Below are positions 45,609 to 54,517 of a stretch of DNA of 64,000 bases, in pieces. This stretch comes from Bacteroidia bacterium (lineage in GTDB: Bacteria; Bacteroidota; Bacteroidia; Flavobacteriales; Flavobacteriaceae). Made by a program: the position numbers and the translations under genes. Position 1 is the stretch's first letter. Each line of letters opens with the position of its first letter. The stretch is taken from assembly GCA_030432635.1 (NCBI GenBank), contig JAUIMB010000016.1, forward strand, positions 1 to 64,000, given 5' to 3'. The notes beneath the pieces are model-generated. The model was given only the letters and a program-made list of their open reading frames with translations, was not told the origin of the DNA and did no database searches.

Positions 45609-46811
45609 TTACATTTCAAAAAAGCCTGTGCTGCCACCAACCCAAGTTTTATCCTTGTTGTATTTCACACCAACCATTTCACCTTTACTGAGACGAATCA
45701 AGTTACTGGCAATTTCAATTGTATCGGTTTTGCTATTATAAACCATCATCATTCGTACCTCACATTTGGCAGGAACATCCATGGTTTCAATAATTGGTGC
45801 ATAGGCGACTTTTTCCTGAAGGAGATAGTTTGATTTGTCGGCAAGACTGTCAATGGTATCTCGAGTCACATTAATATGAACTCCAGAGCCAGCAAATGAA
45901 AACAAGGGTTTCAGTACATAGTTTTCCAAATCGGAAGGAATGGTTTCCAATTTATCCAAAAGATAGGATTTTGGTGCATATTTGCTTTTGATGAGTGGCA
46001 TCATATACTTGCTAATTCTGAAGAACCAATTAGGATGTCCAACCCATTCCACATCAACGTCATCCTGAAATTTAAAGGCTCCTGTCAGATCAGTTCGTTG
46101 ATGTAATTCATCAAATATGATGCGGTTGTATATTTTTAAGATCTGAATGTCTTCACCTTGACCATCTGTATAAAACAATTGTTTCCCTTTACGCTTAAGT
46201 TCAGTTATGCAAACTGTTTTGATACCTAAAGCGGCTTCTGTGGCATAGAAATCAATGGCTGTGGCTTGTTGATCAGGTTCAACCTCAAGGAGGACGACTT
46301 GTTTCGGATTGGTATCACCAACAATTTCATGTCTTAATAATTCAACATATTCATCTGTGGTCATGCCATTAAGATGTTGCGAATACCCATTGGGAATGGC
46401 ATCGCCAAAATGCTTGCGATACATGCGTCCTAATAATTCCTGAAAGAAATACAAGGATGGAAAACCTTGTAATTCAATCAACTTCGGAGTAAGCTCTCCA
46501 GCATCATCCTTACAAATCCCAAAGTCCAATTGTATAAATCGTGGTCGGTCATCTTCATTAGGAACTATGGTATTTTCATCAAAGAAAGCACCTTGGGTCA
46601 ATGCCTTAAAGTTTGGCTGATTGATGACATCCATGATTTCAGCAACAGCTTCCAATAGTTTTTCCTTCAATGCTTTAGGAATAAACACAGGTGTTTCCGA
46701 AATTTTAAATCTTGGAACATAATCAAATGCTTCATTAATATCTTTTAGGAAGGCATTATATTTTGCGTCTGAGAATTGCGCATTATAGACATTTCGATTG
46801 CTTGTTATCAT
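45609..46811 (-). CDS. ATP-grasp-like ligase 3 (conserved, unassigned)
   Basis: 400 residues. Fold signs: YVLKPLFSFAGSGVHI resembles the ATP-grasp lysine/glycine loop, LLQEKVAYAP the strap, and KCEVRMMMVYN a later strand; RFIQLDFGICKDDAGELTPKLIELQ precedes them. The order may be permuted relative to typical ATP-grasps. No named family is certain. It closes the minus-strand arm of the cluster, 6 bases after the amidotransferase. Confidence 0.7.
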   Translation of the reverse strand: MITSNRNVYNAQFSDAKYNAFLKDINEAFDYVPRFKISETPVFIPKALKEKLLEAVAEIMDVINQPNFKALTQGAFFDENTIVPNEDDRPRFIQLDFGICKDDAGELTPKLIELQGFPSLYFFQELLGRMYRKHFGDAIPNGYSQHLNGMTTDEYVELLRHEIVGDTNPKQVVLLEVEPDQQATAIDFYATEAALGIKTVCITELKRKGKQLFYTDGQGEDIQILKIYNRIIFDELHQRTDLTGAFKFQDDVDVEWVGHPNWFFRISKYMMPLIKSKYAPKSYLLDKLETIPSDLENYVLKPLFSFAGSGVHINVTRDTIDSLADKSNYLLQEKVAYAPIIETMDVPAKCEVRMMMVYNSKTDTIEIASNLIRLSKGEMVGVKYNKDKTWVGGSTGFFEM

Positions 46812-46817
46812 TGTCAG

Positions 46818-47630
46818 TTATGACATTAAAGGTTGCTTGATATGGTTGATGGCCTTAGTGATGAATTTTGGTAGAATGGTTTCATAGGTCATAATGATTT
46901 TATCAGGATCGTCCATTCTATCCATCATCTGTTCATATTTTTTGATGCCGAAGTTGTCAATGACAATATGTTTGTTTTCATCTTTTTCAAAATGTGTCTT
47001 CATTCCAACAGGATCAGCTTCTGGGTGAAACTGCGTACCGACAAATTCATCTGAAAAACGTACCGCCATTATTGCACGTTCCAATTCGACATGCGTACGG
47101 ATTTTTTCCAAACTCAAAATGGTTGCGCCATGTTCTTGAAATACTTTCAATCTAGGTTGAATCAATTGCCAATCCCTAGAATCTACGGCATAAAATGGGT
47201 CATTTAAGCCTTCTAGTAAACGGTCCTTCCGACCAGCTTTTGTTTTGTGAACCGGTAAGATTCCGAAAGAGGTACTTTTCCGAAGTTTGATTTCTCCCAA
47301 TTCAAAATAGTCACACATGACCTGAAAGGAGTAACAGATAAAAAACACATGCTTCTTCCTTTCATCTGAACTTTTATTATAGTCCCAAAGTTCTTGCATC
47401 AACTCTAAATACGAAGATCTCCAAGACCCTTGTTCCAACGGACTTCCTGGTCCACCACTCGAAATATAAATATCATAGGAAGCATCGGGAATTTCGTTCT
47501 TTGCACGAACGTCATACACTTTGTAATCGAGTTCCTTATTAAAAAAACTGGCAATATCCACGATACAACGCAAGCCTTGGTTAGGCTCGTTGTTGTTCAT
47601 GTCCAATATGGCTAATTTTAATTTTTCCAT
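46818..47630 (-). CDS. Class I glutamine amidotransferase
   Basis: 270 residues. Nucleophile Cys in FFICYSFQVM, and the His-Glu pair in GTQFHPEAD, complete the GATase1 triad. It can hydrolyse glutamine to supply ammonia, or act as a gamma-glutamyl hydrolase like PuuD. In the cluster either activity is possible: ammonia donor for the ligases, or editing of the product. It lies between the GCS2 enzyme and the third ligase. Confidence 0.9.
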   Translation of the reverse strand: MEKLKLAILDMNNNEPNQGLRCIVDIASFFNKELDYKVYDVRAKNEIPDASYDIYISSGGPGSPLEQGSWRSSYLELMQELWDYNKSSDERKKHVFFICYSFQVMCDYFELGEIKLRKSTSFGILPVHKTKAGRKDRLLEGLNDPFYAVDSRDWQLIQPRLKVFQEHGATILSLEKIRTHVELERAIMAVRFSDEFVGTQFHPEADPVGMKTHFEKDENKHIVIDNFGIKKYEQMMDRMDDPDKIIMTYETILPKFITKAINHIKQPLMS

Positions 47631-47657
47631 GAAATACTTGTAGGTTAATGTTTTGGG

Positions 47658-48755
47658 TTAGTCTATACCTGAAACCGTTTGTTCCGTAATATAATCGACT
47701 ACTTTCTTAAGGTCATTTGTGTCCTTATATACAGCAAGTTGCCTATCGGCTCCTGTTCCGTTTTTAAGCATTTGCTTTACATATTCAATCTCCTTTCGAG
47801 AACCCAGTTCATCAACAACATCATCAACAAAATCGAGTAATTCATAAATCAAATCCTTGGTATCAACTTCACACTCTTTCCCAAAATCAATCATTTTTCC
47901 GTCAATACCATAGCGAGCACCTCGCCATTTATTTTCATTGATCAAAGCCCTATGGTATATCATGAAATTGAGATTTTGGGTTCTCAATTTGTGTAATTTG
48001 GCAACTAGCGCTTGAATTAATGCTGCGATACTTAAGGTTTCATCAATAGTTAATGGCACATCGCAGATTCTTATTTCTATGGTTGGATAGGTTGGATGTA
48101 TGCGAATGTCCCACCAGATTTTCTTTGGGTTATCGATGCAGTTGGTTTTTACCAATAAATCCACATAGTTTTGGTATTGCGCGTAGTTATCAAAAATACC
48201 AGGAATTCCTGTACGAGGAAACTTGTCAAATATTTTCGATCGATACGATTTAAAACCAGTGTTGCGTCCTTCCCAAAACGGTGAATTTGTTGATAGCGCA
48301 TATAGATGAGGTAAAAAATAGCGCATCGAATTCACCAAATGCAATGCCATGGGTTTGTCGGCTATACCAACATGAACGTGCAATCCAAAAATTAGGTTTG
48401 ATCGCGCAGTATCCTGCAATTCATTTATAATTTGATCATAACGTGGATTAGGTGTAAGAAGCTGGGTTTCCCATTTAGAAAACGGATGTGTACCAGCTGC
48501 TCCAATTTTAAAACCTAACGTATTGGCTATAGCTGAAATGGATTTCCGCAGATGCGTGATTTCTCGTCTTGCATCGGTCATGTCCTGACAAATATTGGTA
48601 CCAACCTCAACCACTGCCTGATGCATCTCTGCCTTAACTTGATCGTTTAGCACTTTTGCAGCTTCTTCAACGATACGTTGGTCATGAGACACGAGCTCAC
48701 GAGTTTGAGGATCGATAACTTGATACTCTTCTTCTATACCTAATGTAAACTTCAT
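47658..48755 (-). CDS. Carboxylate-amine ligase, GCS2/YbdK type
   Basis: 365 residues. Typical start LGIEEEYQVIDPQTRELVSHD and later TIEIRICDVPLTIDET fit the glutamate-cysteine ligase family 2 (YbdK), which couples a carboxylate to an amine using ATP. The real substrates are not known; activity with glutamate and cysteine is described for some. A short hairpin (48770-48801) lies in front of the gene, behind the ATP-grasp 2 gene. Confidence 0.93.
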   Translation of the reverse strand: MKFTLGIEEEYQVIDPQTRELVSHDQRIVEEAAKVLNDQVKAEMHQAVVEVGTNICQDMTDARREITHLRKSISAIANTLGFKIGAAGTHPFSKWETQLLTPNPRYDQIINELQDTARSNLIFGLHVHVGIADKPMALHLVNSMRYFLPHLYALSTNSPFWEGRNTGFKSYRSKIFDKFPRTGIPGIFDNYAQYQNYVDLLVKTNCIDNPKKIWWDIRIHPTYPTIEIRICDVPLTIDETLSIAALIQALVAKLHKLRTQNLNFMIYHRALINENKWRGARYGIDGKMIDFGKECEVDTKDLIYELLDFVDDVVDELGSRKEIEYVKQMLKNGTGADRQLAVYKDTNDLKKVVDYITEQTVSGID

Positions 48756-48769
48756 AATGCATCAATTTA

Positions 48770-48801
48770 AGACCTGATCATTTGATATAATCATCAGGTC
48801 T
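48770..48801 (-). promoter_or_regulatory. Hairpin between ATP-grasp 2 and the GCS2 ligase genes
   Basis: AGACCTGAT (48770-48778) pairs perfectly with ATCAGGTCT (48793-48801), loop 14 bases, and has no T tract on the minus strand. It could be an RNA processing or stability element within the operon rather than a terminator. Confidence 0.45.
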
Positions 48802-48810
48802 ATAAATGTA

Positions 48811-50001
48811 TTACTTTTTTTTAGCTTTAGATACTGTAGTTCTTTTGCTCGCTGTGGTCTTTTTTGTCACTGCTTTTTTTGCTGCTGTAGCCTTTGTTGC
48901 AACTTTTTTAGCAGGTGCTTTTTTTACTACTGGCTTCCTTGCTTCGGCCGTTGTCTTAACAGCAGTTTTCTTAGCAATGGTTTTTTTGGTAGTAGCCCTT
49001 TTTGTAGGCGCTTTTTTAGCCACAGTTTTTCTTGTTGTTGCTTTTGGAGTCACCATTTGATCTTTTACAAAAGTTCCCCAAGTTAGGTTCATTTTGCCTT
49101 TTTTATAGGATTTTGCTTTTGCTATGGCTAAGTTGGCTGCATTTTCAACAATCCACTCAAAATTATCTTGACCAACAGAATGCACATCTGCATCTGGAGC
49201 AGGATTGCAGAAATCTATGGCATAAGGCACACCATCACGTACTGCAAATTCAACCGTATTGAAATCATAACCTAAAGCTTTGTTCAATTTTATGCAGTAA
49301 GTTTCAACAAGATCCAAAAGCTTTTTATCCACAGGAGGACCATCAATCACATAACGTAGGTGATGTGGATTTCTTGGTTCGTATTGCATGATATGGACAT
49401 TATCCGTTCCAAGGACATAGCATCTGAAATACTCTGTAAATTGAATTTCTTCTTGAAGCATCATCACCAAATTTTCTGTTTCTCCATGTTTGGCCCAAAG
49501 GTCTTCTGGGTTATCAACGCGATATACGCTTTTCCATCCACCACCATCATGAGGCTTCATGTAAGCAGGAAAACCAACAGTTTCGAACATTTTTTCCCAA
49601 TTGAAAGGGAACTTCATGTTTCTGAACGAATTTTCATCGGTATTTGGTGGTCGATGCGAAGTTGGTAAAATGAAGGTTTTTGGCACAGGAACACCAATTG
49701 ATTCCGCCAAGGCATTATTAAAGAATTTTTCATCTGCACTCCACCAAAACGGATTATTAATGACTGCGGTTCCTGTAATAGCAGCATTTTTCAGAAATGC
49801 TCTGTAGAACGGAACATCTTGTGATATTCGATCGATGATCACAGCATATTCATCAGATTTGGCCTGCTCAACCGTATCAATCAATACAGGTTCGGCAACC
49901 ATGTCCTTAATACCTTGCGCTTTTATTTTTTGATTCACTCTTTCAATGAAAGCCCACGGAAATGTATCTTCTTGTCCGAATAAAATTCCTATTTTTTTCA
50001 T
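48811..50001 (-). CDS. ATP-grasp ligase 2 with lysine-rich tail
   Basis: 396 residues. Residues 1-310 are an ATP-grasp domain: FPAYMKPHDGGGWKSVYR (lysine and glycine loop), LQEEIQFTEYFRCYV, TVEFAVRDGVPYAIDFCNPAPD (metal-binding strand). Residues about 316-396 are a low-complexity tail of Lys, Ala and Thr (about 25 Lys in 80 residues, almost no acid), like histone H1-type tails. Such a tail may bind nucleic acid or offer Lys amines for ligation. It is second in the operon, 26 bases after the esterase. Confidence 0.85.
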   Translation of the reverse strand: MKKIGILFGQEDTFPWAFIERVNQKIKAQGIKDMVAEPVLIDTVEQAKSDEYAVIIDRISQDVPFYRAFLKNAAITGTAVINNPFWWSADEKFFNNALAESIGVPVPKTFILPTSHRPPNTDENSFRNMKFPFNWEKMFETVGFPAYMKPHDGGGWKSVYRVDNPEDLWAKHGETENLVMMLQEEIQFTEYFRCYVLGTDNVHIMQYEPRNPHHLRYVIDGPPVDKKLLDLVETYCIKLNKALGYDFNTVEFAVRDGVPYAIDFCNPAPDADVHSVGQDNFEWIVENAANLAIAKAKSYKKGKMNLTWGTFVKDQMVTPKATTRKTVAKKAPTKRATTKKTIAKKTAVKTTAEARKPVVKKAPAKKVATKATAAKKAVTKKTTASKRTTVSKAKKK

Positions 50002-50026
50002 AATAGTATGGTAAGTTAATTAGTCT

Positions 50027-50740
50027 TTAATTGTTTGTGATTTTTGATAAATAATGTGGAAACATTTGTCGCCACAGTGGCCAATCGTGTTCAGCCCATT
50101 TCCGCTCGTCATACCAAAATGGTATGTTTTTTTGAGCTAGAATACCTGCCATTTTTTTATTGGCATCCAAGCAAATATCCCATTCCCCTACACCAAGAAC
50201 GATATCCATGTTCCATAATTCAGGATGGTTCGCATCTGGCATATAATCAACAGGGTTATTAAAAAATACGTTGTCATCATAATGGCCATCCATAAACGAT
50301 TTGATATCAAAAGAGCCACTCATGCTAAACATGTGGCTTACCTTTTCAGGGTGCCTGAAGGCAAAGTTCGCAGCTTGATAACCACCAAAACTTGGTCCTG
50401 CAACAGCTATTTTTTGCAAACCTTTATCATGGCATATCGTATTCACCAATTCATTCATGATGAACTCATCGTACCACACGTGATTTTGGGCACGTTGTGA
50501 TGGATGGATGTTCTTGTTATACCAGCTAAGCTCATTGATGCTGTCAGGACAATACAGGTGTATCAATCCTTGCTCAACAAACCACCTTGCCGATTCCACA
50601 AGTTTCATATCATAGCATTCGTTATGTTTGCCCATAGTTGTTGGAAACAAAATAACAGGATAACCTGCATGACCGAACTCGAGCATTTCAATATGAAGGC
50701 TCAAGGTTGGCGAATACCATTTGTGATGTTGTTGTTTCAA
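50027..50740 (-). CDS. Esterase B of the amidoligase cluster (PF00756-like)
   Basis: 237 residues, no signal peptide. Alpha/beta hydrolase with PVILFPTTMG, a nucleophile elbow PSFGGYQAAN (Ser), then a late Asp and His region (EWDICLDANKKM and EHDWPLWRQMFPHYL). It is the first gene of the minus arm, with promoter box at 50781. It resembles esterase A, but the two are diverged in sequence, so they probably act on different steps. Confidence 0.87.
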   Translation of the reverse strand: MKQQHHKWYSPTLSLHIEMLEFGHAGYPVILFPTTMGKHNECYDMKLVESARWFVEQGLIHLYCPDSINELSWYNKNIHPSQRAQNHVWYDEFIMNELVNTICHDKGLQKIAVAGPSFGGYQAANFAFRHPEKVSHMFSMSGSFDIKSFMDGHYDDNVFFNNPVDYMPDANHPELWNMDIVLGVGEWDICLDANKKMAGILAQKNIPFWYDERKWAEHDWPLWRQMFPHYLSKITNN

Positions 50741-50780
50741 TTCTTTAATTTTTAAATAGTTAAATCGAAATTTTAGTGTG

Positions 50781-50788
50781 CAAAATTA
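50781..50788 (-). promoter_or_regulatory. -7 box (TAATTTTG) of the minus amidoligase arm
   Basis: Exact TAnnTTTG match on the minus strand, 40 bases before the esterase B start. No clear -33 element, which fits a promoter needing an activator. Confidence 0.5.
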
Positions 50789-50949
50789 CAGCATTAAATT
50801 CATATCGAATAATATTTAAAGGCTTTACTTTGTTGGATTCCGAAATAATTATCAACTATAACGATTTCGTAAATCGGGTTATTGGGCTGAGGCTGTAAAT
50901 CGTATCGAATTACTTATTATTCAATATTTTACAAATAGGTGAGTCACTA

Positions 50950-51297
50950 TTAGGTATGGCACCAAATTGCAAGTTCATTTCCACTGGGATCAATAAAATG
51001 AAACCGTTTTCCACCGGGAAAATGAAAGATGTCTTTTGAGATTTCGCCTCCATGGGCAATAAGCTTCGCTTTTATGGTCTCTAGTTCGTGATGGTAAAGT
51101 ACAACTAAGGCACCATTGATGATATCGTCATCCGATTGCTCAAAACCGCCTTCGAGTCCGCTATCTGAAAACGCCGTGTATTTTGGGCCATAATCTGTGA
51201 AGGACCAATTAAAAACGTTAGAATAAAAAGCTTTGACCTTCTGGAGATCCTTCGCTTTCAGTTCAATATAATTGATATGGTTGTCTTGAAATGTCAT
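50950..51297 (-). CDS. VOC (glyoxalase-type) protein
   Basis: 115 residues. It shows the VOC start NYIELKAKDLQKVKAFYSNVFNW and end HFPGGKRFHFIDPSGNELAIW. Metal-binding paralogs catalyse isomerisation or ring-cleavage, or bind drugs; substrate unknown. It lies 3 bases after the MscS gene. Confidence 0.88.
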   Translation of the reverse strand: MTFQDNHINYIELKAKDLQKVKAFYSNVFNWSFTDYGPKYTAFSDSGLEGGFEQSDDDIINGALVVLYHHELETIKAKLIAHGGEISKDIFHFPGGKRFHFIDPSGNELAIWCHT

Positions 51298-51300
51298 TTT

Positions 51301-51834
51301 TTATTTATCACCTTCCATAAAATGTTCTATAGCGTCCTTTTTTAATAAAGTTACTGCTTTTTGTAGAATAAGATTATTAGGATAAGTTACCAGGTCACCA
51401 TTATCCAGTCTCAAATGCAACTGGAAAGCACCAATGTCTTCAATAATGGCTTCTATAGGAAAGTCCTTGTCATGGATTTGAATTTTGTCACCAACTTTGT
51501 ACGGGAATGAGAAAAACATAATAATGCCAGAAGTGATGTTGCTCAGTATGGACCATACCGCAAAGAGTGCAATCCCAATGACGGCAAAAACCGAAGAGAA
51601 AATGAGTGTCATATCCTTTAATTCCGTTCCAAAAACAAAGGCTTCAGCGATGAGTGCTATAAACACAAGGGTAACTGTAACATATCTGCATATCAATGAA
51701 ATACGTGCTTGATTGATGCCGCTTTTTATCCCTATTTTTTTAATGAGTGCTTGACTTAAAAATTGAATAATAAAGAATAACAGGATGACGATTGCCGTTT
51801 GAATCAATTCGGTTTGGTAGGTTTTAAAAAACAT
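51301..51834 (-). CDS. Small MscS-type mechanosensitive channel
   Basis: 177 residues. It has about three N-terminal membrane helices and an MscS pore and beta domain (TSGIIMFFSFPYKVGDKIQI). It is shorter than E. coli MscS (286), lacking much of the C-terminal cage. It opens on membrane tension to release osmolytes. Co-transcribed with the VOC gene. Confidence 0.85.
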   Translation of the reverse strand: MFFKTYQTELIQTAIVILLFFIIQFLSQALIKKIGIKSGINQARISLICRYVTVTLVFIALIAEAFVFGTELKDMTLIFSSVFAVIGIALFAVWSILSNITSGIIMFFSFPYKVGDKIQIHDKDFPIEAIIEDIGAFQLHLRLDNGDLVTYPNNLILQKAVTLLKKDAIEHFMEGDK

Positions 51835-51880
51835 AAATATGGTTTTGATCGTTGCAAAGATAAGCTAGAATTCTTTCAAA

Positions 51881-52819
51881 TTAATCATTCAACAAAAGTG
51901 TATCGCGAAGATATATATCGGCATTTCCATTTTTATTCCAATAGGCAGATTTTATGGTCTTTAGTTTTGTAGCCTTAGTAGTTAAGGTCTTTGCGTTTGT
52001 GCCAAAGCCACTTTGGAAGGTTTCTTCCCAACCAAGAATATAGTAAGGATAATTGTTGTTGAAATTAATTTTCAGGCTTCGATTTAAATCTGGATAGGTA
52101 AGCTCATAAGTTCCAAAGCTTAATGTACCTTTTGCCTGATAAGCTTTAGGCTCAATATGTTTTAACCTGATATATTCCAAAGCGGGAATCACTTCAAGGT
52201 CACCAGTTGGAAGACTGGCTGGATCGATTCGAAGCTGTGTCCATATTTCATTTTCGAGAATGGTTTTGTCCAATTTAATTTTTTGATCTGCCTCATTTTC
52301 AAAATAGCTATGGGAAGTGATTTCAAACCTAGATCTGTTGTTGAGTTGGGTGTATGTGTGTCCGCACCATTCTTGAACCGAACAACTGACCTTCATGGCA
52401 TGTTGGTTGTTGTTAAATGGATAAAATGTCGATTGCATAATACTGTACGGATAGATGCCAGTATTAAATGTTTTGGTTGTATTGAGCTTTAAAACAGAAA
52501 TATTGTTAGCGTTACGGTTATCTGCCTTGACCTGTACTTCAGGAAGAAAGTCTTCGGTGACGTATACTAGAACCGCCTTTCCTTTTCTTAATTCTCCGTA
52601 ACGTGCTTGTTCTAATTGGAACGAGGTGATTTCAGCTTCACCAGAAAACCAATAATTAACATAGTCTTGAGGTGGTACTTCAGAAATTATCTCTGTATGC
52701 TCTTTGATATTCTCAGATACCGATTTTGAATGCAGTGCTGATGTTGAATTTGACTTATCTTTTGTACAGGACAGTATCATCGCAAAACAAAAAATACTGA
52801 TGGTTATTCGCTTTTTCAT
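51881..52819 (-). CDS. Lipoprotein next to maf
   Basis: 312 residues. A lipobox (FCFAMILSC, Cys17) gives lipidation by signal peptidase II. The rest is a soluble beta-rich domain; I cannot name a family. Homologs in this order are often labelled after their Maf neighbour, without functional evidence. It sits 35 bases after maf in the same direction. Confidence 0.8.
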   Translation of the reverse strand: MKKRITISIFCFAMILSCTKDKSNSTSALHSKSVSENIKEHTEIISEVPPQDYVNYWFSGEAEITSFQLEQARYGELRKGKAVLVYVTEDFLPEVQVKADNRNANNISVLKLNTTKTFNTGIYPYSIMQSTFYPFNNNQHAMKVSCSVQEWCGHTYTQLNNRSRFEITSHSYFENEADQKIKLDKTILENEIWTQLRIDPASLPTGDLEVIPALEYIRLKHIEPKAYQAKGTLSFGTYELTYPDLNRSLKINFNNNYPYYILGWEETFQSGFGTNAKTLTTKATKLKTIKSAYWNKNGNADIYLRDTLLLND

Positions 52820-52854
52820 GGCTTGAGTTTTACGATAAATTTACAATTGAAATC

Positions 52855-53442
52855 TTATGAAACCATGCTGTTTAACGTTTTATAAACGAGTTGCGTCGGC
52901 AAACCTACCACATTGGTGTAGGAACCCTCAATAGCGGTAATTCCTATATGACCAATCCATTCCTGAATGCCATAGGCACCAGCCTTATCAAAGGGTCTAC
53001 ACGTATTGATATAGTAGCTGATTTCATCGCTAGACAAAGCTTTGAAAGTTACTTTGGTAATTGCGTTGACTGTTTTTTGGGCCTGCTTTGTTGTAAAACA
53101 AACTGAAGTAATAACCTCATGGGTGGCATTGCTAAGCGATGAAATCATATCAAAAGCCTCCTCATGGTCACGAGGTTTTCCTAGTGCTAGTTCATTGTGC
53201 CAAACAATGGTATCGCTCGTAATGAGAATATCGTTCTGTTTTAATTCTTCCTTAAAGGGTAACGATTTTAATTGAGCTAAATAGTCGCTAATTTCAAAGT
53301 GACGCAATCGATTCGGATAAATTTCATCAACAGGACGAAGCCGTACTTCAAATGTTAATCCTAAATCCTTGAAGAACTGTTGCCGACGTGGTGAACCTGA
53401 GGCAAGAATAAGGTGGTATGATTTTAATGTTTCACTGAGCAT
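52855..53442 (-). CDS. maf: Maf-family nucleoside triphosphate pyrophosphatase
   Basis: 195 residues. LASGSPRRQQFFKDLGL is the signature start; SDTIVWHNELALGKPRD the active site region. It hydrolyses non-canonical nucleotides such as dTTP/UTP analogues and is linked to septum arrest. A -7 box candidate lies at 53515, inside the end of the upstream gene. Confidence 0.94.
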   Translation of the reverse strand: MLSETLKSYHLILASGSPRRQQFFKDLGLTFEVRLRPVDEIYPNRLRHFEISDYLAQLKSLPFKEELKQNDILITSDTIVWHNELALGKPRDHEEAFDMISSLSNATHEVITSVCFTTKQAQKTVNAITKVTFKALSSDEISYYINTCRPFDKAGAYGIQEWIGHIGITAIEGSYTNVVGLPTQLVYKTLNSMVS

Positions 53443-53514
53443 GGTGTATGTTTAAATATAATGAAATTTGCTTGGTTGGTGACCGAAAACAAATTCATGT
53501 AAATGGGTTGAACA

Positions 53515-53522
53515 CAAATTTA
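53515..53522 (-). promoter_or_regulatory. Possible -7 box (TAAATTTG) for maf
   Basis: Exact match on the minus strand between the UbiA stop (53547) and the maf start, 72 bases upstream of it. No clear -33 element. Confidence 0.4.
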
Positions 53523-53546
53523 ACTGTAAGTTCAACACGTCTAATA

Positions 53547-54458
53547 TTATTTCAGGATCATAGGATATAATAATAACGATAGTAACCCAAGTGTCATTAC
53601 GATTTTATATATCGCACTAATGTGTTTATAGTGTACTTTGTGTTCAGCGGAAAATAATTTGATCGTTGCATAAATCATTGGCGCAATAACAAATACTAAG
53701 AAATAAGCTATTGCGATTTGCTGCATATACAAATAGGTAACTATAAAGTATATAACGGCAGCAATAGGAAACATACTTACTATAAAGGCAATTTTATTAC
53801 TGCGTTCACGACCTAAGACGATAGGTAAGGTCTTGTATCCCGCTTTATGGTCGCCATCGATATCTTGAATGTCTTTCACTAGTTCACGTACGAAGTTAAC
53901 CAAAAATGCAAAAACGGCATAATCCAATACAATTTCAAAAAATGTGATTTGGGTTTCCTTGTTTTGAGGGAATATGCTAGGAAGAATATCAAAAATCCCA
54001 ACAATCAGGATACTCATTGCTACCAAAGCAGAAACCAGAATATTGCCGACCAGCGCAATGCCTTTCAAATAGGAGGCATAGACATATAGTGATAGGGAAA
54101 TCATTACAAAAATGGCAAAAAAGGAACTTCGTCCGATACTATATGAGAGATAAAATCCAAGAACAACACCAATAATATTAAATGTAAAAAATAGGTTGTA
54201 TGCTAATTTTTCTGAAAGCTGTTTGCCGATGATAAGCGAATTCGGTTTATTAATAGCATCGGCTTCTACATCATAAATGTCATTGATGATATTTCCAGCT
54301 GCAGCAATACATACGGTCGTAAAAACCAATAGTGAAAATTCGAAGTTGTCTAAGGTGGTTAAGACATCAAAGGGTTCAAAAAGAGCATACTTGATTAGTA
54401 CTTGGGCAAGTATGATGATGATGAGGTTTTTCCAGCGTATAAGATTTAGTAGGTGCAA
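53547..54458 (-). CDS. UbiA-type prenyltransferase (GGGP-like)
   Basis: 303 residues with about eight membrane helices. Two aspartate-rich motifs: NIINDIYDVEADAINKP and VKDIQDIDGDHKAGYKTLP. It resembles the UbiA family members annotated as geranylgeranylglycerol-phosphate geranylgeranyltransferase in Bacteroidota, which move an isoprenoid chain. Exact acceptor unknown. It follows kdsC in the same operon. Confidence 0.88.
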   Translation of the reverse strand: MHLLNLIRWKNLIIIILAQVLIKYALFEPFDVLTTLDNFEFSLLVFTTVCIAAAGNIINDIYDVEADAINKPNSLIIGKQLSEKLAYNLFFTFNIIGVVLGFYLSYSIGRSSFFAIFVMISLSLYVYASYLKGIALVGNILVSALVAMSILIVGIFDILPSIFPQNKETQITFFEIVLDYAVFAFLVNFVRELVKDIQDIDGDHKAGYKTLPIVLGRERSNKIAFIVSMFPIAAVIYFIVTYLYMQQIAIAYFLVFVIAPMIYATIKLFSAEHKVHYKHISAIYKIVMTLGLLSLLLYPMILK

Positions 54459-54517
54459 TGGATTTTATTTAAATGTGTGTAATCGTTTAACTGTTTAATT
54501 GAGTAAGCTGTTTATGG

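Noticed and set aside
48814-49056. Low-complexity DNA of the Lys-rich tail as a CRISPR-like or satellite repeat
   Set aside because: It is in frame with the ATP-grasp gene and has no regular spacers; repetition stems from KKA-type codons.
54485-54500. TTTAAC-type motif near the UbiA gene resembling the photorepair operator
   Set aside because: Only isolated half-sites without the 14-base spacing or a -7 box next to them.
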